A stretch of DNA of 64,000 bases from Hibiscus mutabilis. Lineage: Eukaryota; Streptophyta; Magnoliopsida; Malvales; Malvaceae. The translations under genes were made by a program, and so were the position numbers. Shown here one piece after another: positions 23,936 through 33,473 of the stretch (the first letter of the stretch is position 1; each line of letters begins with the position of its first letter). A model generated the notes under the pieces. The model made no database searches, was not told where the DNA came from, and was given only the letters and a program-made list of their open reading frames with translations. The stretch spans positions 18,801,254-18,865,253 of the forward strand of contig CM033723.1 in NCBI GenBank assembly GCA_019671005.1, read 5' to 3'.

Positions 23936-25311
23936 TGTTAGGAATTTGGTATGCGGCAAAATAACCAAAGCGATAACAACATAGACCAAGACATGCACAG
24001 GAGACAAGATTTAACGTGGTTCAGCATAGCCTACCTCCACGGACGAGAGAAACGAACAATCCACTAATGACGTAGAGAACCCGAAGAGTACAAATACATG
24101 ATAACCCATGTAATCCCAAAACCCGGTGTACAAATCTCATGACTCGGTGGAACCAAAACACTCTTCCCAATATCCCTACAATACCCATGTCTACAACGTA
24201 GGCACATTAGTTGTAGAGATCCTAAAAGTGGATACATCTCTCTAGAGTATTTCCCCCTCTCTCTCATTCTCTTGTTCTCTCATAATTCAAAAGGTTAAAC
24301 CTAGTGTATATTTATAGACCCAAATACTTGGTCACCAAGAAACCTTATTCAATAAGATCTCTACCTAAAATAGATATTTACTCATTAAAGTAAATCTTAA
24401 TTACCAAGTAATCTTCAACTACTAGAATTACAATAAAGCCCAACTTAACTACCAATTAGAATTTGAGTCAAAATATAACAAATATCCCCCTTGACACAAA
24501 TTCTATTCGGGCATTGGTTTTCAAGTCTTCAACAGCTTCATTTTTTGCATATGCCAAATATCTGTTGAAGCACCGTCGTCAAGTCTTCAACAACTCCAAT
24601 TCTTACATAGTATCCGTTAAAGCACAGTTGAATTTTGAGAATTACTCCCCCTGCAACTGAAAGCTCGTTGCAGCAATACTCCTCTTGCATTTCTCCAACA
24701 TCGCACCGCAAAATCCGCAGCAAAAATTCCTCCACAATCGCCAGCTCGAACCATGGCTCATGTTACCATTTGTTAGGAATTTGGTATGCGGCAAAATAAC
24801 CAAAGCGATAACGACATAGACCAAGACATGCACAGGAGACAAGATTTAACGTGGTTCAACATAACCTACCTCCACGGACGAGAGAAACGAACAATCCACT
24901 AATAACGTAGAGAACCCGAAGAGTACAAATACATGATAACCATGTAATCCCAAAACCCGGTGTACAAATCCCATGACCCGGTGGAACCAAAACACTCTTC
25001 CCAACATCCCTACAATACCCATCTCTACAACGTAGGCACAATAGTTGTAGAGTCCTAAAAGTGGTTACATCTCTCCAGAGTATTCCCCTCTCTCTCATTC
25101 TCTTGTTCTCTCATAATTCAAAAGGTTAAACCTAGTCTATATTTATAGACCCAAATACTTGGTCACCAAGAAACCTTATTCAATAAGATCTCTACCTAAA
25201 ATAGATATTTACTCATTAAAGTAAATCCTAATTACCAAGTAATCTTCAACCACTAGAATTATAATAAAACCCAACTTAATTACCGATTAGAATTTGTGTC
25301 AAAATATAACA
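23936..25311 (-). mobile_element. TRIM-like non-autonomous LTR retrotransposon (1376 bp)
   Basis: Two near-identical terminal repeats, 23936-24480 (545 bp) and 24771-25311 (541 bp), enclose only 290 bp. Ends are TGTTAGG and TATAACA on the plus strand, and the TSD GACTT flanks both sides (23931-23935 and 25312-25316). Orientation is minus: next to the right-hand LTR the minus strand reads AATGGTAACATGAGCCATGG, a damaged Met-tRNA primer-binding site, and next to the left-hand LTR it reads CAAGGGGGA, a polypurine tract. It has no coding capacity, so an autonomous copia-like partner must have supplied enzymes. Confidence 0.9.
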
Positions 25312-25925
25312 GACTTCTTGGTCATCCTCATTTTCTTCTTCTTGAATTGATTCTGTTACAACCGGATAAATGCATCATCATCAGTAAATAATTCACTTGA
25401 GGTATTTGAGTCTAAGATAATGGGGAATTTGGGGCGTACAACATTGCATAGCTTGAGAGAAATCCTCTGAGAAACTTCTTGATAACATGATCCCTTTTTT
25501 TCATACTCTCAATAAATTACTTGAGAGTCTTGAATTTGTTGTATTGATACAACAATATTGTCTAATTTCTCCTGCACTTCCTTCGTCTCGGTATCTAGAA
25601 CTTACAGGATCTTCACAACACTACTCTCAGTACCCTTTGGTTTTGGTACACTAGAGGAAGGAGCAAAATTCTTCGATTTTGAAGACTCACCCTTCAACCA
25701 TGCGATGGTTGCATGTGTGATCTTTGTGGTTTCAATTGTTTCCTCACTAGCATATTGTTGTACATTATACTTTAAACTCAAAGAATATATCAGATCAGGG
25801 AAGCACAAACTACCGATTGGCTTAAGAGTACATGAATATATCTCATCAAGAATTAATTTCCCTACATTGATTTTTCTACCATGAGTAACAAAGTGTAGCA
25901 AAAGCATTTTGTCCATAATAATTGT

Positions 25926-26298
25926 CAGGGGCGGTTCAAAGATTTTAGGAGCTCTGTGCAATTTATTAAAATGAGGCCCTAAAATTATAATCAATAAGAG
26001 ATATAATTTTTTTCCTTCAAAAAAAATACCTTGATAGAAAATATATTATTAGATTATCCTCTTAAGCAACACAAAATTGACTTATAAACATCTAAAAATC
26101 AAACATTTTCACTTAAAAAGTGCCATTCTCTTTGCATGTTTTATGTTTTAGATGATTGTTATATATATACACATAATTGTATATATAAATTTATAGCTTT
26201 TTTACAAATATTTAATTTAAGTTCTCTATTTTTGGGGCCCCTCTCTCTCGGAGGCCCTGTGCGGTTGCTTCTATCGCGCTTGTCCAGAACCCCTACTG
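25926..26298. mobile_element. hAT-type MITE (373 bp)
   Basis: Starts CAGGGGCGGTTC and ends GAACCCCTACTG, an imperfect terminal inverted repeat. It is flanked by a perfect 8-bp duplication ATAATTGT (25918-25925 and 26299-26306), the hAT signature. The interior is AT-rich and non-coding. It interrupts the broken plant-transposon ORF. Confidence 0.85.
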
Positions 26299-26689
26299 AT
26301 AATTGTTGTACCATGTGTAATAGGCATCAGTCTAGTTTTAATAAAGTGGTATCATACCTTGGCAATAGGGTTGAGATACATACTATCCACGATATAGCAT
26401 TCATGTGCAGATGCAATCCATCGAGCACCTTCTAGATAGAGGTCCTTCAAAACTTTTTACAAGTCAGTGTTGGTGACGTTCTCCAGAAATAGCTCATGTT
26501 CATCCTTTCCAACTTCAAGTCCATATATGGAATTGATTTCTTTCTCGGTAGGAGTACAGACACTCCTCGTATATAAATGTATGCTTTGTCATCAGAGGTT
26601 AGATGAACATAAAATTCACACACTGAGTATGGACAATCTCTCAATATATGATCACAGAACCCATAACAGAAACAAGCGCCATAACTCTA

Positions 26690-27388
26690 TGCCACGGCCC
26701 AAACCTTTTGGTCCGAGACAGTTGCGCAAGGATCCGCCCAAGGGGTTCAAAGCGGATCATCAGACTTGCCAAGACCACCAGACTTGGTCCAACACTTGGA
26801 GAATGCTAGAGAGCCCGATCACAGTAGCTCTTCGGAAATGGCAGGAGACAAGAAGTCAAACAAGGAATCTTGCCATATTGGGTGTGATCAACTATCTAAG
26901 GAAAGAAACCTACTAATTGATGCAATTAGGTAGGATTTGATATTCTTTCCTAGATTAGAGATTCTTATAAGGATTTGGGCTAATCCTGGCCATCCATGTA
27001 AATCGATCCGGACCATTGATTGAGTGGGAGCTCAACTATAAATAGAGACCCTCCCACTCTCATTTGTATCATCCAACCATCTCATTCCATTCATTCTCTC
27101 ATTTGAGAAGAGTAATAAGACTCTGAGGCATTTACTCTTGTTCTTTCAATTGTCTTTGTTTCCAAAGCTATTCGAGCTAGTTACCTCTCGAGTGGCCAAG
27201 AGTAGCCACCATAGTGCTTAAAGCGCTTCCGCATCCATCGAAGCCTGGAGGGCTTGTCTGAGCCGTTGCCGAGCAGGAGTACTCGCAAGGCTGGTTGAAG
27301 GCTTTCTTAGGCGCGGGAATCGACCGAATAGCGTCAAGGGCATCTAAGGCCGCATGAATCACTAGGGTTGAGCCCTAGCCCCGTGACA
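26690..27388 (+). mobile_element. 5' LTR of the gag-only element
   Basis: TGCCACGGCCC to CCCCGTGACA. It contains a core promoter, CTATAAATAG at 27036-27045, upstream of a pyrimidine-rich stretch, and ends in a G+C-rich part. Confidence 0.88.
27037..27042 (+). promoter_or_regulatory. LTR TATA box
   Basis: TATAAA within CTATAAATAG, matched in the other LTR at 29885-29890. It likely drives the element transcript. Confidence 0.75.
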
Positions 27389-27390
27389 GT

Positions 27391-27402
27391 TGGTATCAGA
27401 GC
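27391..27402 (+). other. Primer-binding site, initiator-Met tRNA
   Basis: TGGTATCAGAGC two bases after the 5' LTR. Confidence 0.9.
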
Positions 27403-27516
27403 GAGACGAGGGGGCTTGCATTCGAGCCTACTTGGTGTTGCAGTCAAGTTAGGCGAGGATTTGCGTTCGAGCTAGTCAGAGTGAGCAAGCTAGTTCGTGG
27501 CAAAGAAGTGACCGAG

Positions 27517-28440
27517 ATGGCATCACAATGGAGAAGAATGACAATGAACGAGGTAAAAGATTTCATTGAGGATCTCGATGATAGAATGTTCACTCTCAGG
27601 TCTCAGATAGAGGACTTGTCCAAGAAGGTGGATTCCTTCAAGGAAGAAATCACCAAAGAGGCCCGAGAATCTCTCAACTTGACGATTGAACAAATCAAAC
27701 GTCATTCTGAGTGGTTACCGCCGTTGATAAAAAGGGTGTGCAGGCTTGAAGAATCCGAAGAGGAAGCCAAGCAAACCCAAGGTGTTTTCGAGTCCCGCCT
27801 TAACCAAGTGGAGTCCATGGAGGGCCGATTCAAGGACGAGACGCGACGAGTTCTCGGGGAGTTGGTGAATGTTCGAGGGAGTAATGCTTGCGAAGCCGAG
27901 GTGAAGGCTTTGCGGATCGAGGTGAATGAGCTCAAGGAAGAGCTACTCAGTTGCAGGAGTGCAATGAGTGAATGGGGTGCGCTTGCCACCATCTTAGAAG
28001 GACTTAGGCCTGGGGCGAAGCTTGCATTGGAGCAAGGAGGTGCCCAGATTTGGGAGGCCAATGATGCGGCCGAGTTGCTGACCGAGCCTACGGGAGACAA
28101 GCCAGTCAGTGCCGAGACGTCCAAGCCCACGACGAGTGACTGTGGGAATGGCGAGGCTAAGTCCGTGCCAAAGAAGAAGGGGAACAGGAAGATGAAGTGC
28201 TACTTCTGTGATGGTCCACATGTGATAAGGAGTTGTCCCGAGAAGAATCGCCTTGTTGCACTCATCAAGAGAGAAGATGAGCCAGAAGGGGGAGTAGCGC
28301 GACTTGGCGCAATTGCGAGTGTCAATAAGCCAATGGAAATCAAAGGTGCGACTACGAGTGCCAAAGTAGTCAAGCCAAGGTCGATCCGCGGTGCGATAGC
28401 GAATGAGAAAGCCGTCAAGCCGAGGGTGAAGAAGAAATAA
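27517..28440 (+). CDS. Gag-like coiled-coil protein with zinc knuckle
   Basis: 307 codons from the first ATG (MASQWRRMTM); upstream in-frame codons exist but lack an ATG. Residues about 10-160 are charged and heptad-like (IEDLSKKVDSFKEEITKE, LRIEVNELKEELLSC), predicting coiled coil. Residues about 228-240 form a zinc knuckle CYFCDGPHVIRSC, spacing CX2CX3HX4C rather than the usual CX2CX4HX4C. The basic tail repeats a GAIA...VKPR phrase. The ORF ends at a TAA, but the sequence directly after it encodes a second knuckle in the same frame. It probably packages the element RNA for a partner element; the function is inferred from gag architecture. Confidence 0.7.
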   Translation: MASQWRRMTMNEVKDFIEDLDDRMFTLRSQIEDLSKKVDSFKEEITKEARESLNLTIEQIKRHSEWLPPLIKRVCRLEESEEEAKQTQGVFESRLNQVESMEGRFKDETRRVLGELVNVRGSNACEAEVKALRIEVNELKEELLSCRSAMSEWGALATILEGLRPGAKLALEQGGAQIWEANDAAELLTEPTGDKPVSAETSKPTTSDCGNGEAKSVPKKKGNRKMKCYFCDGPHVIRSCPEKNRLVALIKREDEPEGGVARLGAIASVNKPMEIKGATTSAKVVKPRSIRGAIANEKAVKPRVKKK

Positions 28441-28857
28441 TTGGAGTGCTACCAGTGTAAGGGGCCTCACAAGTTGCGGAGATGCCCAGTTTGAGCCAAG
28501 GAGTCCAAGATGAGGGACAAACCCGAGGGAAGCGAAGCTACAAAGCTTGGTTCGAAGCCGTCTAGTTCTGCCAAGGCCAAGGGAGACCAAAAGCAGAAAA
28601 AGGTGAATATGTCCAGGAAGGCTAGGAGAGTGCTTACCGAGGATGTTCGGGGAAAGAACATCGCTTTTGAGACCAATGGAGCGTCGAAGGGGGCCAAGCC
28701 GAGGGACATTGCAACCTTGGAGACACCACCCATGGGCAAGGTGGGGATCGAGCGAAGGACTTCGGGTAAGAAGTGCCAACGCAAGAGGAAGCACCGAACT
28801 TCGAGGAAGAAGGGTCGATGCAAGAAGAGTGCACCAAACTTCAAGTCAGAGGGGTGA
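28441..28857 (+). pseudogene. Continuation of gag beyond the stop, second zinc knuckle
   Basis: Directly after the TAA, in frame, comes LECYQCKGPHKLRRCP, a second CX2CX3HX4C knuckle. A stop (TGA at 28492-28494) follows, then a basic Lys/Arg/Ser-rich region to 28857. One parent ORF probably carried two knuckles and a basic tail and was cut by two nonsense changes. Confidence 0.6.
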
Positions 28858-29040
28858 GTGCAACGAGGGGCAACGGACCTTAGGCAAAAGGTGCCGATGC
28901 ATGCAAAGAACTTCAATGAGGGAGGTTCGATGCAAAGGGGGCCAGACTTCGTGGAGACAGAAGGGCTGACCCATTTTAGAGTAAATGCAACCTAGAGAAA
29001 GGTACATCTCAAACACAACTCTAGTGTTTTTGAGTTTGAT

Positions 29041-29537
29041 TTGCCGAGTTTGATGAGCATAGGTCGAGTTGGACCTAACCATCGATGCGGGGGAGACGAA
29101 GCTTGGAAGGGACCTTTCAGAGTTCTAAGGAGCCAAACTGATGTACTGATAAGTCTGAGAGTTCGTCCGGTGTTTAATGTGGTGACACCCAAGACTTTGC
29201 CACGGGATCAAGGCAAACCAAGGCTTATAGGAGAAAGCTCCTACAACGGCGATGTATCTGAAGGCGTCATAGCACGCGACATCACTTGGCGGGAAGAGTC
29301 AGAGCGAGCAGTCCTTATGGGGGGACATGAGCAAGCTGAGACATCGAGAATCCACCAAGACGATGTGAGTAATGGTGCAGAGGATCGAGGAATTCCATGG
29401 CGGCAGGAGCCAAGGCGAGCAGTTCATATGGGGGAACAGCACCAAGCCGAGGCAACAAGTAGCAGCATCCAAGGAGGCCCTACCCAGGATCATTCTAGTG
29501 CAGCGACGAGGGCGTCGCCAAGTTCAGTGGGGGAGAT
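29041..29537 (+). pseudogene. Repeat-rich 3' coding relic
   Basis: An open frame runs from 29041 into the 3' LTR. 29041-29190 reads as a fragment resembling the C-terminal region of an integrase or gag-pol protein (EAWKGPFRVL); this is weak. 29263-29484 holds two diverged copies of a 111-bp unit (ITWREESERAVLMG against IPWRQEPRRAVHMG). I recognise no family for the repeat. Between 28740 and 28960 the DNA has a further short repeat around CGATGCAA. Confidence 0.45.
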
Positions 29538-30247
29538 TGTCACGGCCCAAACCTTTTGGTCCGAGACAGTTGCGCAAGGATCCGCCCAAGGGGTTCAAAG
29601 CGGATCATCGGACTTGCCAAGACCACCAGACTTGGCCCAACACTTGGAGAATGCTAGAGAGCCCGATCACACTAGCTCTTCGGAAATGGCAGGAGACAAG
29701 AAGTCAAACGAGGAATCTTGCCATATTCGGTGTGATCAACTATCTGAGGAAAGAAACCTACTAATTGATGTAATTAGGTAGGATTTGATATTCTTTCCTA
29801 GATTCGAGATTCTTGTAAGGATTTGGGCTAATCCTGGCCATCCATGTAAATCGATCCAGACCATTGATTGAGTGGGAGCTCAACTATAAATAGAGAGCCT
29901 CCCACTCTCATTTGTATCATCCAACCATCTCATTCCATTTATTCTCTCATTTGAGAAGAGTAATAAGACTATGAGGCATTTACTCTAGTTCTCCTCTTGT
30001 TCTTTCAATTGTCTTTGTTTTCAAAGCTCTTCGAGCTAGTTGCCTCTCGAGTGGCCAAGAGTAGCCACCATAGTGCTTAAAGCGCTTCCGCATCCATCGA
30101 AGCCTGGAGGGCTTGTCCGAGCCGTTGCTGAGCAAGAGTACTCGCAAGGCTGGTTGAAGGCTTACTTAGGCGCGGGAATCGACCGATTAGCGTCAAGGGC
30201 GTCTAAGGCCGCAAGGATCACTAGGGTTGAGCCCTAGCCCCGTGATA
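29538..30247 (+). mobile_element. 3' LTR of the gag-only element
   Basis: Starts TGTCACGGCCC and matches the 5' LTR closely throughout, with one visible insertion of about 12 bp near 29990. It ends CCCCGTGATA, so the terminal CA has become TA. Confidence 0.88.
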
Positions 30248-30335
30248 TCTATCTCGAGCCAATGTCTTTTGTTGCAATAAACAAAAATAGGAGGCTCAAA
30301 AAACTGGGACAATCTCGCAACTGACATATAAGGAT

Positions 30336-30600
30336 TCATAGACCTAGTCCAGTAACATTGTACCCTGATCTTTCATCATTGACCCTTTTCTGAGGCCGTG
30401 CAAACAAACTGGTGGGACCTGAACATCTCTTACCTTGTGACCGATCTCTATCTCGAGCCTCACATCGAGCAATCAAAATTTTCTCAACATCCTTAGCCCG
30501 GTCAACCAAGTTTACAAAAATCTTGTCCCTCAAAGGCTCCATGTGTACCAATATGTTAGTGTAATCCATCTTGGAACCGAACACACTTATCTTCTTTTGT
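30336..30600 (-). pseudogene. Ty3/gypsy gag fragment
   Basis: The minus-strand frame contains FVNLVDRAKDVEKIL, then EARDRDRSQGKRCSG and ARPQKRVNDE. This is the gag region between the capsid core and the zinc knuckle of plant gypsy elements, where EAEARDRxR and RPxKR phrases are common. No ends are seen. Confidence 0.5.
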
Positions 30601-30639
30601 AGGAATAAGATTGTCAGCATAACGAATCAAATACAGAAA

Positions 30640-32325
30640 CTAGTCTCATACTCTGTAACAATCATATTGTTCTGCATGAGGTCCATAAAGTCATTTAAAT
30701 TTGAGAAAATATTTTGGACAATGATTATTTCATGTTGCCATCACCATTTTATCCCTAGCCAACCTAAACAGCCTTGGAAACATCATACTCAGAGGTTCAT
30801 CCGAACACAAATTATCGTGACAAAAAAGCACCTCTGATCCCCTACCTACAAGCCATGCAAATTGTCGAATACCCATAAACCTTTGAACCACATCCTACTA
30901 AACATCAACGGTTTGCCTCCGTACATGTGACACATTCTTCCGACTACTCAGATTAAATCTCCAAGACAGTTTTCTCCTCATACTTTGTCATGATTATCGA
31001 GTGCCATAGTGAAGCCTTATCCGATAAGTATCTACAAGCCCACTTGTCCAACAACGCCAAATTATGCATCCTCAAATCCACTACACCCAAGCCTCCAAAA
31101 TTCTTTGGTTAGCAAGCTAAACTCCAATTCACTCTACTCATCTTTTGTTATGATCCACACCCTTAAAGAAATGCACGTCTAATGCGATCAATCTTGACTA
31201 TTACTCCTTTAGAAACAACAAAGATTCCCATATAAAACAACGGCAAGGATGACAATACAAAGTTAATTAACGTTACTCGGGCAGCTATCGATAACGATTT
31301 CTTCTTCCAAACCTGCCAAGCGCAATTTGAACCTTTGAAATAAAGGATCCCACATTTGGACACTCTTTGGCTTAACACCAATAGGTAAACTGAGATATTG
31401 GAAGGGAAACTGACCACATTCGCAACCCAATACCGTAACAATTTCAATTTATATATCCTAGTCAATATTCACAGCAAATAAGCAAGATTTCGAATAATTT
31501 ATCTTCAATCCAGAACAAAACTCAAAGCACGTTAGAATTCTCTTCAAGTTTTACGCCAAAGCCACTTCGCCTTTTAGAAAAACCATCGTATCATCAGCGA
31601 ACTAAAGATGTGATATCACAAAACCGGGTGCCACCTTTACCCCTCGAATAATCTCCAAATTTTCAGCTATGGCCAAAAACCAATGTAGAACCTCCACTAC
31701 CACAACAAACAACAACGGGTCCCCTTGTATTAACCCACGGTGCATGCCAAATTCTTTGGTTGGACTGCCATGAACTAAAATGGACAACCTTGTCGTGCTC
31801 GCACACTCCCAAATCCAGCCTCGTCACTTCTCCCCGCAACCCATTCGACTTAACACTTGATCCAGAAACTCCCAATTTACGCAATCGTAATCTTTAGAAA
31901 AGTCGAGCTTCAAAATAATTCCCCCCTCACCAAATCATCGATTGCGCATGGAGTGTACAATCTCATTAACCAAAAAAATTTCATCGACAATCTGACGGCC
32001 CTTAAAGAAAGCTGTCTGAACGTCACTAATCGGGCTTCCCAACACCTTTTGGAAACGTGAAGCCAAAACTTTTGTAAGATCTTATATATAGAATTCAAAA
32101 GATAAATTGGACGGATATCCCCAAACACCACAGGGTTCTCTTTTTTCGAAATTAACACTACGAAGGTCGAATTTATACCTTTTGGTAACCGTCCGAACTA
32201 TAAAAATCATGATGAGTCTTCATCGCATCCACTCTCAAAAATGGCCAACACCTCTTAAACTCTCAAAATTAAATCCATCTAGACCTGGCGCCTTTAATCC
32301 TTCACAACTTCAAATTGCATTATGA
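30640..32325 (-). pseudogene. LINE reverse transcriptase relic
   Basis: Ordered blocks of a plant non-LTR reverse transcriptase on the minus strand. 32158-31910 reads ISKKENPVVFGDIRPIYLLN (family RPISL motif). 31787-31602 reads VHGSPTKEFGMHRGLIQGDP (GSPTxEF, RGLRQGDP). The catalytic FADD box is at 31601-31590. 31465-31163 reads WKKKSLSIAARVTLINFVLS and SSLPLFYMGIF. A GGLGVVDLRMHNLALL segment follows near 31100. Frames shift several times and stops are frequent. No poly-A tail or target duplication is visible, and the 5' endonuclease part is absent. Confidence 0.85.
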
Positions 32326-32329
32326 ACTT

Positions 32330-33180
32330 ATGATTTTATGCTTTATTATTTGGAGATTGAAAAATAAACTTATTAAAACGTACAGTTATCAATATTTGGT
32401 TTTATAATTTATTATTTTGTGATTAGTCTCTAAAATATAGTTTTATGTACTGCTAATACGTACCAAATATCAACCCATGATGCCTGAAGCAAGCATTTTC
32501 CCCCTTATGTTGCCCATTTTTATTTATTGCTAAAGATGGTATCAATGAATCTTATAATCAAAATATTCATGTCAATTGTAACTTGCAACAAAAATAATAA
32601 TAATAATAATAATAATAATTATTGGAGAAAACAATGGCATTTGTAATGCAATTGCCATGCATGATATATAATCAAATGCAAAAATCCCCACCTACTGTCG
32701 TCATCTAAATTTGTTACTAGTGAACCTCCAGATCAACGACGTTAAACTATACAAACACAAATTCTAATCATCTTTTATATACAAAAGAAAAAAAACAGTG
32801 TGTCGCATATATCTTTATAAAAGAATAAAAATAATTGAGCTTGAAAATATTTTTAAAATAAATAAATAAATGTTTCAGTCACTTTCACGGGACTGCTGCG
32901 ACGACCTTAATATTAAGTTTCTTGTTCTTGCAAGTATAACATATTTTATTTAAGAAATTCCAATTTGATTTGAATGGTAATTAATTAATGATTAAATTTA
33001 ATTAAGGGTCTGATTAATCAAAGTCCTAGCGGTAGTAGTTGTTAATTTCCCCCTCCTAAGCAACAAGAAGTTGCAGCATAGGCTTCGGCCGTCTCTCTTT
33101 TTTCTTGGGAGAGCCGGCAGAGGGTCGCCATCATTGAGCAACAGCTGAACCAGAAAAAGAGCCGCGTGTTGTTCGGCTGA
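32330..33180. other. Intergenic DNA upstream of GH3, no gene seen
   Basis: AT-rich, with a trinucleotide microsatellite at 32592-32622. From about 33030 it becomes more GC-rich toward the GH3 promoter. No coding region is supported. Confidence 0.6.
32592..32622. repeat. (AAT)n microsatellite
   Basis: About nine to ten uninterrupted AAT units, likely length-polymorphic. Confidence 0.9.
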
Positions 33181-33188
33181 TATGGCAG

Positions 33189-33356
33189 GACACGTAGGAC
33201 CCACATGTCGGATATGACCAAAATTACGTGTCATAGGCTCACGTGTCCCCTCCCCATGCTACACCTAGGGGACACTCTTTAAATATTTTTTGTAAACACA
33301 TATTTCCATCGACAAAAAAAAACTATTCCTTCGGCTCAACAAGTGATTGACGTGGC
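33189..33356 (+). promoter_or_regulatory. GH3 upstream region with ACGTG and TGTCGG motifs
   Basis: Within 300 bp of the start codon lie GACACGT (33189-33195), ACGTGTC (33226-33232), CACGTGTC (33240-33247) and TGACGTGGC (33348-33356), all with the ACGT core read by bZIP/bHLH factors; two resemble ABREs. TGTCGG at 33206-33211 is a high-affinity auxin response factor site. This suggests combined auxin and ABA/stress control, an inference from motifs alone. Confidence 0.5.
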
Positions 33357-33391
33357 ACTAAAAAAATAAAGAACTCGTCGCTTGCCTCCTC

Positions 33392-33398
33392 TATATAA
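33392..33398 (+). promoter_or_regulatory. GH3 TATA box
   Basis: TATATAA within CTCTATATAAGC, 76-82 bp before the ATG. It predicts a transcription start near 33425 and a short 5' leader. Confidence 0.75.
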
Positions 33399-33473
33399 GC
33401 ATCCCTCACATCTTGCAGCTTCTCCCACACCTATGCCCTTAATTAGCAATCCTCGATCCATTTGCTTTGTTCA

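Larger units (their letters stand above)
23576..26660 (-). pseudogene. Broken plant-transposon-type ORF, twice interrupted
   Basis: On the minus strand, pieces of one ORF lie on both sides of two later insertions. 26640-26310 reads REFYVHLTSDD-like and ITHGTTII-like segments. 25925-25600 continues with LLLHFVTHGRKINVGKLILD, GSLCFPDLIYSLSL and a low-complexity tail (KGESSKSKNFAPSSSVPKPK). 23930-23576 holds an acidic tail ending APAPSTTTQKKGKKFEG. The central stretch resembles the domain annotated in plants as putative plant transposon protein, often linked to Athila-type elements. It has several stops. A hAT MITE (25926-26298) and a TRIM (23936-25311) sit inside it. The family assignment is from memory of the motif style. 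Confidence 0.6.
26690..30247 (+). mobile_element. Non-autonomous LTR retrotransposon with gag-like gene only
   Basis: LTRs 26690-27388 and 29538-30247 enclose 2149 bp containing a Met-tRNA primer-binding site, a gag-like coding region and a repeat-rich tail ending in a GTGGGGGAGA polypurine tract. There is no reverse transcriptase, RNase H or integrase. A TCTA at 26686-26689 and at 30248-30251 is a likely target duplication, only four bases clear. The LTRs are very similar, so insertion is fairly recent. Base composition is much richer in G and C than the flanks. Confidence 0.85.

Noticed and set aside
27702..28916. Long minus-strand ORFs (up to 266 codons) opposite the gag-like gene
   Set aside because: They are antisense to a coherent coiled-coil and zinc-knuckle protein in GC-richer DNA, where stop codons are rare; no domain is recognisable on the minus strand.
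32107..32325. Plus-strand 72-codon ORF
   Set aside because: Shadow of the minus-strand LINE reverse transcriptase.
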